From Paraspadella gotoi (Eukaryota; Chaetognatha), in NCBI GenBank assembly GCA_051294375.1, contig CM119268.1, positions 22,396,709 to 22,460,708 on the forward strand: DNA of 64,000 nucleotides. The letters are read 5' to 3'. The first letter of the stretch is position 1. Every line of letters starts with the position of its first letter. The notes beneath the pieces were generated by a model. That model was given only the letters and a program-made list of their open reading frames with translations, had not been told where the DNA came from and did not search any database. Position numbers and translations under genes: made by a program. Positions 11,733 to 21,584 of the stretch are shown one piece after another.

Positions 11733-12186
11733 TTGGAGCCGCGTAAAAAAAAACCTATGCAGTAGGGTTGAGGGATGAAAAGATTGAGCGATTGAACATT
11801 ATTTTTTTGCTGCCTTTGTAAATGTACTTTTACTTTTAGCATAACAGTATAGCAAAATCTATTTTCTCATAAAATTTTAAAATAAATTATTTGAAATTTT
11901 AAGAACAGATTGTAAAAATAAGAATCTTTTGTAAAATATGTTATATGATATTTTAATGTTTATATTAAAACGTTTCAGCATATTATAGTTTGTAAAATTT
12001 GAGCAAAATATTTTTTATACTCGTTAATCATGCTATCTCACCTCTAATCATCCTTATTCGGTCACTTAAATAAATATTTTATTCTGGAGAGCTTCATTCT
12101 ACTATGTAGTAACGAAAATAACTAAGAACTCCCTGATGACCAAAATTTAAAAATATAAAACAATTTAAAAACTAAGCTGATATCTG

Positions 12187-12192
12187 GTCTCT

Positions 12193-12243
<51 letters not shown>

Positions 12244-12260
12244 GAGCCCACCCAGGGACG
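12187..12260 (+). tRNA. tRNA-Asn(GTT)
   Basis: 74-nt cloverleaf. Anticodon GTT; acceptor GTCTCTG/CAGGGAC; T-runs follow. Confidence 0.97.
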
Positions 12261-12585
12261 TAGTTTTTAGTTTTTCAAGCAAGTAATTTTGGTTCAAGAA
12301 ACAAAATGAAAAGAAATAGAAAGAGGCTCGATGTTTTTCATTTTAACATTGTCTTTTTATTTCAAGCTGAACATACATTTTTGCATTAAAAAACGCTGAA
12401 TGTTTTCATTTTTAATCTGAAATTTATCATTGTCTCAGCGAGCTGAATACATAGGGACTTCTACTTATTAAAAACCGAAAGATTTACTACTTGATATGAT
12501 AAATCAAGACTTTAAATGAGCAAAAAGTTTTTAGAAAAATTTTTTTTTGAGAATAAAAGTAAAGTAAAAGCTCAACAACCCGACT

Positions 12586-12667
12586 GACGAGGTGGCCGAG
12601 TGGTTAAGGCGTTGGACTGCTAATCCAATGTGCTCTGCACGCGTGGGTTCGAATCCCATCCTCGTCG
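12586..12667 (+). tRNA. tRNA-Ser(GCT)
   Basis: 82-nt Ser tRNA with long variable arm. Anticodon loop CTGCTAA gives GCT; acceptor GACGAGG/CCTCGTC. TTTT follows. Confidence 0.97.
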
Positions 12668-12929
12668 AGAACTTTTGAAAAAACATTTGAGAAAAGTTTT
12701 TCATTAAGTTAAAATAAAAAATTAAACTCAAATTTGTTTTTATTTTGTATAGACTAGAATGCAGACAGGAGTCTATTCAGTTTTACTCAAGGTTATATTT
12801 TACCCCAAATTACTAAAAAACAGATTTTAATTTTTTTCTTAGTTATGCCCAACTTTCTAACGTTATCATAACGTTTTACCTCACGCTAAGGTTAGATCCC
12901 TTAAATTTGTTCAGCTATGTCAACATACA

Positions 12930-13480
12930 TGTGCAGTAAGGCGTAGTGAAAGTTGCAGATCAAAATTTGAATAGTTAATTATGAAGTTTTGTTAAAATTT
13001 CTTAATTTTCGCATATGCCCATATTTATACATAGTACTTACCATAGAAAATGTTAAATTTTTTTTATTTTCTTAGTTTTGAAAGCAGATTCGAATTCCTC
13101 ATAAAAAGTTGATAAAAGAAAATATAAGTCTTAATCAAAAAATATTTCATTAAGTTAGCCAAAAATTTAAAAAACTATATTTTTTATATTAAAATTTAAT
13201 TATAGGTTAATAATAATATTTTTTTAGGATTTTGATCCACTTAATGAAATAATTTTCTAAAAAGAGTTCGTGAGGAATTCGAATCTGCTTTTAAAAATAA
13301 GAAAAAAACATTTTAAAATTTTTACATTTTCTATGGTGAGTACTATGTATAAAAATGTGGCCGTATGCAAAAATTAAAAATTAAATTGTTTTTTATTTAT
13401 ATGTTCACATGTTACTATTCGAATTTTGATTCTACTCGATTTTAATATTTTTGATACGCAGTGTGCAGCTAAATCTGACA
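12930..13480. mobile_element. AT-rich long imperfect palindrome (MITE-like), family 2
   Basis: The left half (CATAGTACTTACCATAGAAA, then GCAGATTCGAATTCCTCA) is mirrored in the right half as reverse complements (TGAGGAATTCGAATCTGC, then TTTCTATGGTGAGTACTATG). Centre near 13.2 kb. No coding frame. A shorter relative with the same AATTCAAATCTG/AAAAGTTGAT motifs lies at about 14990-15300. Confidence 0.7.
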
Positions 13481-13577
13481 TTTTATTTTTTATAAAACTT
13501 CGTATCGTGAAATTTTAGATTTTAGCGGTGCAAAAACGGAGAAGCTTGAACAAAATATAAAGAACGCAAACAAAAGG

Positions 13578-13649
13578 TGCCGTGACCAGGATTCGAACCT
13601 GGGTTGTCGCGGCCACAACGCGAAGTACTAACCACTATACTATCACGGC
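13578..13649 (-). tRNA. tRNA-His(GTG)
   Basis: 72-nt reverse-strand cloverleaf. Anticodon loop TTGTGGC gives GTG; acceptor GCCGTGA/TCACGGC. TTTT terminator on the minus strand. The G-1 typical of tRNA-His would be added after transcription. Confidence 0.96.
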
Positions 13650-13948
13650 TTGACGAAGAAATGGTTGCAACGAGAACTTAAATCCAGATCATGAAAAAAT
13701 TATATATCATTAAGAGACTGAAATATCTTTTGAAATATATTATAAATTTCAATCTCTCTACAGAAGAAATGAGATTTGATAATCACCTGAATTCACTAAG
13801 AAAGACGCTTCTGATGGCGTCCGTGAGAAAACCGTCCTGAATCCAGATCGCAAAATAATTCTTGAAAATCCGAAGTTGAATGCGGCGTAATTTTAGTTCT
13901 TGGATAAAAAAGAATTTAAGGAGAAACTCTTGGATGTGAAAGAACACA

Positions 13949-13961
13949 CACACACACACAC

Positions 13962-14020
<59 letters not shown>
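13949..14020. repeat. (CA)n(CT)n microsatellite
   Basis: About 8 CA units run directly into more than 25 CT units between tRNA-His and tRNA-Val. Confidence 0.95.
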
Positions 14021-14025
<5 letters not shown>

Positions 14026-14401
14026 TCCTCTGATCCAATTTCTATTCTTCAGTCAAATCAGTCAAGTCCCTAAATCTTTTCATGAATGAGCGACCAACTC
14101 ATGAAACGAATTTCCTTTCACGAGGTTTTGTTGCCAATCCCCTGCTCGCCGTCAGATTCTAGACTGCAATATTTAGTTTCTTTGTCTAAAATGACTTTGC
14201 CCCAAGAGTCACAACTGAATAACTATTTCTCTGTTACGCATTTCTCGTGGCAATAATAAAGCAAAGATCCATCGCAGTCTTAGAAAAGCAACGCGTTTTC
14301 GACCTTTTTGAAATTAAACATTTTTGCCACAGAATAAAAGAGATGAGAACTGAAACAATTATTAAAAAAAGTTTCTTATCGTCTAAATTTTGTAAAAAGA
14401 G

Positions 14402-14474
14402 AGGTACTGCCCGGTTTCGAACCGGGGACCTTCTGCGTGTTAGGCAGATGTGATAACCACTACACCACAGCACC
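14402..14474 (-). tRNA. tRNA-Val(AAC)
   Basis: 73-nt reverse-strand cloverleaf. Anticodon loop CTAACAC gives AAC; acceptor GGTGCTG/CAGTACC (one G-U). T5 follows. Confidence 0.96.
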
Positions 14475-14688
14475 GCTTGCAAGACAGTGGTAGCCGTCAC
14501 GTTTTATTTCATTTCCTATACTGATACATCGACAAAGTTTACTTTATATATATGTAGTCTGTGTTAAAATCAAAGTAGTATTAATGTTTATTTGTGTATC
14601 CTTATCTATTTCATTTTCTTAATGATCACAGTAAATGGACATTTATCAAATTTTTTCACATATTTTTTTTGTGAAACTTTACATAGCG

Positions 14689-14762
14689 GGCCGGTTAGCT
14701 CAGCTGGTTAGAGCGTGGTGCTAATAACGCCAAGGTCGCGGGTTCGATCCCCACACTGGCCA
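14689..14762 (+). tRNA. tRNA-Ile(AAT)
   Basis: 74-nt cloverleaf. Anticodon loop CTAATAA gives AAT; acceptor GGCCGGT/ACTGGCC; T6 follows. Confidence 0.97.
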
Positions 14763-14989
14763 CCTCTTTTTTGTTCATGTCATAGTTTTTCTTAAAGGCT
14801 TAAAGCTTACTAAAGCGTAGTAAAAATTCTAAATTTAACTTTAATTAAAATTCTAAAAGTGAGAAACGAACAACATTATACTAAGAACAATGAACATTTA
14901 TGTATAAAAAAATTTATAATAAATTTTACAATTAACGCAGTAAGCCATATTTATACTACTACTAATCCAATAAATGTTAAAATTTCAAA

Positions 14990-15300
14990 ACAGTTTTTTG
15001 TAAGATTTTTTTGCAGATTTGGATTCGTCATGAAAAGTTGATATGAAGAAATATAACTCTTTTTTAAAAATTCTTTCATTAAGTTTATCAAATATATAAA
15101 AACCTATATTTTAAGCTGAAAATTAAAATTTTATATACTAAATATAGTTTTTTTAAATTTTTAACCCACTAAATGACAGAATTTTTAAAAATGATTTATA
15201 TTTTCTTTTATCAACTTTTGACGAGGAATTCAAATCTGTAATCAAAATTAAGGAAAGCCTATTTTGAAAATTGAAGAATATAAAATTATTTTTTTTTACA
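14990..15300. mobile_element. AT-rich imperfect palindrome, family 2 relative
   Basis: The left half (GCAGATTTGGATTCGTCATG, AAAAGTTGATA) is mirrored by TATCAACTTTTGACGAGGAA and TTCAAATCTG in the right half, around a centre near 15.12 kb. No coding capacity. Confidence 0.6.
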
Positions 15301-15580
15301 AATTAATTGACATTTAGAATTTTCGTACGTAACTTTCACTATGCTCTATTGCTTACACCTAAAATAGCAATCAATTCTATGCATAAAGTCAATAGCTTTC
15401 CAGATTGTCATTTTCATTTTGCAGTTATCAGAGAATCGATACATGTAAAGATGATTATTTGTAGTTTTGTACCCCCTTATCTAAGCCCAATTCCGCAAAT
15501 ATTTTAAAGTTAATTGCAAAAATATCGGGTTCGATTTTAAAAATTTGATAATAAAAAAAAACAAGAACGACAAAAGTGTG

Positions 15581-15662
15581 CGCTGCGAGCAGGATTCGAA
15601 CCTACGAGGGAAACTCCCATTGGATTTCAAGTCCAACGCCTTAACCACTCGGCCATCGCAGC
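15581..15662 (-). tRNA. tRNA-Ser(TGA)
   Basis: 82-nt Ser tRNA, reverse strand. Anticodon loop CTTGAAA gives TGA; acceptor GCTGCGA/TCGCAGC; TTTT follows. Confidence 0.97.
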
Positions 15663-15896
15663 AATGAATACCTCAATATCATTTAGAAAATTAATTCTGA
15701 AAGAGTATGAGGTCTCTAACAATTATATACAGAATTTAAGTTCAGGTTCAATAAATTCATTTAACAATTCTCAGAAAGATTTATCAGCTACTAAATTTCC
15801 TAAATATTGGAAAAATTACTTGACAACAATCATGTAAAAAAATTTTCCCCTTCTATCAGGCACTAAACAAAAATTTTTGGATAAGTTAAAAAGTAA

Positions 15897-15978
15897 TGGC
15901 AGCGGTGGGATTCGAACCCACGCCTCCGAAGAGACTGGTGCCTTAAACCAGCGCCTTAGACCACTCGGCCACGCTACC
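15897..15978 (-). tRNA. tRNA-Leu(TAA)
   Basis: 82-nt Leu tRNA, reverse strand. Anticodon loop TTTAAGG gives TAA; acceptor GGTAGCG/CGCTGCC; T5 follows. Confidence 0.97.
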
Positions 15979-16238
15979 AGGTGATGGACATCTTTTCATC
16001 ACTTTTTATAATTCAATTTTAACATTTGATATTTTGTCATTTTAAAAATTCTTTAAAAAATTCTTTAATTATTTGTAATAACTAAATCTAATGGTTAGCG
16101 CCAATTAACAACTTATTTATGAAATGAAAGGATAATTTTCATATTGTTAAACCTACTTCAGAGCAGATTTTTAAAGTAATTAATGAGTAACATTTCTAGT
16201 ATAAGAAAATATTAGAATAAGAAGCAATAATATTAACA

Positions 16239-16309
16239 GCATCGGTGGTTCAGTGGTAGAATGCTCGCCTGCCACGCGGGCGGCCCGGGTTCGATTCCCG
16301 GCCGATGCA
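16239..16309 (+). tRNA. tRNA-Gly(GCC), copy 2
   Basis: Identical over 71 nt to 8625-8695, while flanks differ. T6 follows. Confidence 0.98.
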
Positions 16310-16659
16310 CCAATCTTTTTTAATTTTGTTGTCACATTTTATCATTTTAGTATTTGATCTTATTATCTTTTATCATACAAAAAGTCATTTATTTTATTTC
16401 GCCACGTAAAAATTAATTCAAACAATTTGATTCGTTCCAGTAAGGAACGAGTTCGTCGGTAAATTTTTTATTATTTAAATTATTGTTATTAAAACATTGT
16501 TCGTTCATACAAGTTGCCATAGCCGACGAAATTTAAATGCTAATGTATACAGCGCTAAAATAATCTATCGTGAGCAGAGATTATAGTATTAAAATAATTT
16601 CTGTCAAAAATGTTTCTTCTGAGGGTACTAGGGGGTACTAGAGGGTACTATTATTATAT

Positions 16660-17045
16660 AATATATATAGAGAAAACAATTTTTAAAAAAGTTAAGAAAG
16701 AAATATAATTACAGCAGTTAAAAATTCTTACGTTTTCTCAGTAAAAAATCTTTAAAATCTTTAAAATCATCGAAAGATGACCTACTTATCATAAAAATAT
16801 TTAAAAAAGAATTGTATTTTGTGCAGACAACTTTTTATGAACTATCACAATCTGGTATTAAAATATAAAGTTTATTAAAAAAATTTTGGCCTTTCTTTTT
16901 AAATAAATATTAAAAAATTAATTATTAGGGTATAGAGCCATATAAGAATTTTTTTGTTCATCGAAAGTATACTTAAAAATGTTTTCATTTGAGCATGAAT
17001 TCATTATAAAAATTTTTGACTCACCCCATTGAGTGGGGCTACCCC
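16660..17045. mobile_element. AT-rich MITE-like element, family 1, second copy
   Basis: Shares CATCGAAAGATGA, GAATTGTATTTTGTGCAGAC and AACTTTTTATGAA-type blocks in the same order as 7590-8075. Ends near CACCCCATTGAGTGGGG. Confidence 0.5.
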
Positions 17046-17139
17046 TAATTCAAGTTACTTAAAGTTTACCCTCTGACTTCTTCCATGTATACTTATTACT
17101 TAAGTGGCGTATTATTTCCCGATGGCGTGAAAAAAAATG

Positions 17140-17211
17140 TAGCAGCGGATGGTTTCGATCCATCGACCTCTGGGTTATGGGCCCAGCACGCTCCCACTGC
17201 GCCACGCTGCT
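17140..17211 (-). tRNA. initiator tRNA-Met(CAT)
   Basis: 72-nt reverse-strand cloverleaf starting AGCAGCG and ending CGCTGCT, so the first pair is A1:U72, the eukaryotic initiator hallmark. Anticodon loop CCCATAA flanked by GGG/CCC, and T-loop ATCGAAA instead of TTCGAAT, as in animal initiators. T8 follows. Confidence 0.97.
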
Positions 17212-17793
17212 AGGTGAAAAATGAAGGACTTTGTTGCCATGAAATGCCAAGTGGCTGAATTCAGGACTGGAGTATACTATGAAAATTATTTTTGATTTAG
17301 ATTATGGTATTATAAGAATAATAATAAAATATAAATTTTAAGAGACTCTCTAAAGCTCTCGCTCACTCTAAAACTCTGGCTCTGATTATCTATTACTCAT
17401 TTTTGTGTGAGCGACATCTCTCAAAATCTTGATTTAAAAAATAACAAAAGGTTTTGTTTCTCGCAAAATAATCACATCCAGTTAAGCTTTGATTTATTTT
17501 TAGGTTTGCTTTAAATTAAAAGTTTTAATCAGACATAGAATTTAGGGCTGACATTAGTAACAATTTTAACCTAGTTAAATTTATTTTAACGCTAACTAAC
17601 AATGGATTCTGTAATAAACCAGGAGTGTATGTAGTCAAATTGTTTAAAAAATAAAGAAACAAAAAACATTTTAAGCTTCGCTTTTTAAAATATATTGATG
17701 AAGCGTTAACGGAACTTATTTCAGGATTAACTCCAACTGTTGTTTTTAACAGTTGACATTAACTGTTGACTTCAGCCTCGAAATGATTGTCTT
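17212..17793. other. AT-rich spacer
   Basis: Between the last tRNA and the acid-phosphatase remnant. A short direct/inverted AACTGTTGA motif occurs near 17735-17770. No gene seen. Confidence 0.5.
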
Positions 17794-18546
17794 TTACAAC
17801 GTCGTCCTCTTGGTTGTCGTCGTTATTGTCGTCGTCGTCGTCGTCGTCGTCTTGTCTTTACATTCCGCGTCAACATCGCGAACAACGAGATGGCGTTGCT
17901 TATCGTAAAAATCCACAACTGACGGTAAATTATTAAAGTCTGAATATTAAATATTAAATGGGAAGTTTTGACTAAACACGATAACTAATATAAATTTAAT
18001 ACAAGATGATTTATTTTATTTTCAATATTCAAATCAAATCTAGTTAAGTCCAATTATGTCCAAATCAAATCAAATCTAGTTAAATCAAAGGAAACAAAAT
18101 CATATGAAATTGCCTTAGTAAAAAAAAGCAAAGCAAAGCCCATCCTTACCCCCTCCTTAGAGTACTCACCTTTGTCCAAGGGACATTCGTCCGTCTCTAG
18201 ACACGGTTCCATTCTAATCGGAGTAAGTTCGATCGGTTCCACTTTGGAGTTATCTCGATAAAAAACTTTGAGGTAAGGTCCGCCCGTCGAATTATTTCCG
18301 CGGTATAGTTCGAAGGTAAGGAATGCATTGTAGTCGGGCATTTCTTTAAAGTCGTACAGTAGAGCGCCTGAAAAAACGAAAATAAGGGGGAATTTAAAGA
18401 GAGAGAAATGTAGGAAACTAGATGACATCAATCTGTATTAATTATTTATCCAATGAATAGTATTTATTTTACTTTATATCTCATACAATAAACCGTTTTT
18501 TTTTATATAAAAATGGTGATAAAAAAAATATATTTTCTTTATTTTT

Positions 18547-18632
<86 letters not shown>

Positions 18633-19409
18633 GGCTCTTCATCCTTGACATCGACAACGATTCTAACAAAGTCTCTCTCCCCTCAAGGATAAACGCCGCA
18701 ACTCATTGGATCCAGTCAGCTTCAGTTTCCAGAAAAGAAAAGTCAGATTCTTCAGCACCTGGGAACATTGGATGTTGACGACGTCATTAGAGGGAATGGA
18801 CCGATAGACGGTCTTGCTATAGCCTCGTGACGTGATTGATCGTCCCCTTTTATCGTTTTTTTTTTCGTTTTTGTAATTACTTATTTCATTCTATTCGCAG
18901 TGAAGACAAAAGCAGATTTAATTAATATATACGATAATCCGTCTCTATGTATAGATCATTGCTTACCCGGATGTTGGATTTATGTCAGTGACTGAAAATT
19001 AGGCGACCAATCGCATCACAAGTCTATTATAATCCCATTCTGTTGATAATGTATAAAACAAACAATAAATGACATTGGTGTCGTGGATGTTGAATCTTTC
19101 CCGCCAAATCCATACGCTAATGTCGAACATTCACACCAACCTTGACCGTCTCTTTCGTGATCCATGTCGCCAAAGTTAGATTGTTTTCTAATTCCACCTT
19201 CAAAGTATCGTAGATATCGGCCAGTTCCTCGATCTTAGCGCCTAAAGTTTACAACCATCATAATTGCATTTAAATCTAATTTAGTAGGAATATTATATTC
19301 ATTTTTACAATCACCAATTGTCTAAATTCCGACCTGTTTTGTTTATATCGATCACGATCTTGTGTCGGACGTCGTTAAGGAATTCCTTCCACTCTCGACT
19401 TGAAGACAT
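17794..19409 (-). pseudogene. C-terminal part of a histidine acid phosphatase; catalytic N-terminus missing
   Basis: Exon 19409-19334 starts MSSSREWKEFLNDVRHK. Exon 19241-19141 codes IYDTLKVELENNLTLATWIT, matching the animal acid-phosphatase segment that has VYDPL...LPSWAT. Exon 18367-18170 (ALLYDFKEMPDYNAFLTFEL, then YLKVFYRDNS and CPLDK) matches the C-terminal strand region and its Cys pair. Exon 17918-17794 completes it and ends in a poly-Thr tail coded by a GTC-type trinucleotide repeat. The linking exon between 19.14 and 18.37 kb, which should carry the catalytic His-Asp, could not be found in frame, although a donor follows a short open stretch at about 18.63-18.84 kb. The RHGxRxP half is absent: the COLGALT stop lies only 254 bp upstream. 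I read this as a truncated or dead copy; a novel short gene is possible. A CT repeat (18553-18629) lies in the unexplained intron. Confidence 0.6.
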
Positions 19410-19662
19410 TGGATTAAAAGATTAATACGAAAACAAAATTAGAATCCTAATTAAATTAGCAAACTGGTCCTAAAGTATCTTTTCACGTTTACTGTTAATT
19501 TGAGTTTATATATTGATTATAGAATCTAATTACTTATTTCCTAACTAAAAAGTTACTTTGAAATTCTGACGAAACAGATCCAACCAAAACTTTTACATCA
19601 ATTCACAAATCTACTTTGCTCGAGGTGAACATTCACAAAGACAACAAAACGCGGGGTTAAAT

Positions 19663-20654
19663 TCAAAGTTCTTTTTTGCTCGCTGAATTCGAGTTCGCTG
19701 AATCGAGTTTCGCTGAATCCAGTTGATCTGATTGCTTGTTCGTACTGGATACGATTGCGGAGGGCAAGATGTCTTCGTCAACGTCTATATGTAAAGTAAA
19801 AATTAGCTATTAATTTTAAAATCAGGCAATTCTCAGTCAGTCTGTGGGTTGTAATTTTATCCCAATATTTCGATTAAGAGGTTTCAGGACGGGCGTGTTA
19901 ATAATTACAATATTTTCCACTACAAATGCGGAATGCTAAATTACTAAATAGAATTGCACAATTCCCCCCAACCTGTATCAGTCGTATGATGTTCGTCGTA
20001 CCAGATTTGCTCAGGTCTACAAATCTTAGGTTCGGCGGCGACCGCGCTCAGAGTTCGATTCTTGAAATGCTTCGTCCACTCGTAGACTCGGTGCTCGTTG
20101 TCTCTCTCTGGGAACGTCGCCTCGTAAGGAAACTTGTCGAACATTATGGGTAAATAAATGTCGACTGGAATCACTTTGGTTTCCGGTTTTTCGTGGAGGA
20201 GTTTTTGAACGGCTGGTAAAAGGGATTTGGAATAAGAGTAGAATGTTCAAATTCAGGGTCAATATAGCTTGTTTTTTGAATGAAAAATTATTTTGTATAT
20301 TAGTTATATTAGTTTTTTTAACTAACTTTATTTATTTATATTGACAATTTCGTTAAACTTACCTTCGAGAGTAAGTACGTAAGCCATCGCCCAAACCGAA
20401 GGGCCTGGTTTGACAACGTGTTTAGTAATATGTGGTTCTTCCTCTTTGAAATAATAGTTTGATCTGGAAAAGTAATTCGTAGGTTAGGTTGATTTTATAT
20501 CAATAAAATGAAAGCAGAATTAGACAGTAGATACTCACCTTCCCAAATAAAGTACATCCCACGTGACGGTCCCTTCCCTTAATTCAGAAAGAATTCTCTC
20601 AAAATTCGTTCGAAATCCTTTTTCAAAATGGACATCGTCCTCTAAGATGAGGAC

Positions 20655-20698
<44 letters not shown>

Positions 20699-21037
20699 AG
20701 GAGACAATAGAGAGAGAGAGAGAGAGAGATTTGATTATTAATTTATCATACTCATAATGTCGATTAAACTGAAAGATAGGAAGAGATAAATTAAAACAAA
20801 AGCTGATTTAACATTATTGCACATTGCATTGCACACCCTTTTGTATCCGTTTTTAGCGACATCTTTCCAAATGTTTATGTGCGACAAAAAGCAGCCGATT
20901 TCTCCATAAGTCATCGCCCTTCCTGTGTGGGGATCTCCGTAATCTTCCAATAACTTGATTCCCAAGTCAGACACTAAGAATAAAGATAGTAAATTTATTT
21001 ATTTCTCTTCTATGTCTGTCTCTCTCTCTCTCTCTCA

Positions 21038-21068
<31 letters not shown>

Positions 21069-21544
21069 CCCTTTTTTTCACGAAGCTTCCTTTTGATTTT
21101 CTTTCTTTTTTTCTTTTTTTCTTTCTTTGTATCTTTCAATCTTTTTTATTTCTTTATTTTCTTTTTTTTCTTTCTTTTTTTTTCTTTTCTTTCTATTCCC
21201 CCCCCTATCTTTCTCTCTCTTTCTCTCTCTTTTTCTCTCTCTACATCATTCCACCATTCCCAATCACACACCCCCCATCTTTCTACATCAACCAATTCCT
21301 CACATTTCTTATCCTTCAACATCTTCCCATCGAATGCCTCGACTACATCAGCCTCGATCCCCATCTTCTCTTAAACATCATCCTCATCTTTCGCTGTGGT
21401 CGTCGCTTCAAGTTTATGATGTAGACGCAACCCGAGGGTGTCGCGAGGAGGTGGAGGTGGGGGGGTCAGGTGGATGGAGGGAGGGGGTAAGGGACCGTCC
21501 CAAAAGTTTTCTAGGAGAAACTCGTCGTAGGCGTCTTTGAGATT

Positions 21545-21584
<40 letters not shown>

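Noticed and set aside
6277-17211. Regularly spaced short conserved units, considered as a CRISPR-like array
   Set aside because: The units are different tRNA genes with cloverleaf folds and Pol III terminators, not identical repeats.
18962-18986. Possible 25-nt microexon with GTAAGC donor in the acid-phosphatase locus
   Set aside because: In the required phase it contains a TAA stop, so it does not bridge the neighbouring exons.
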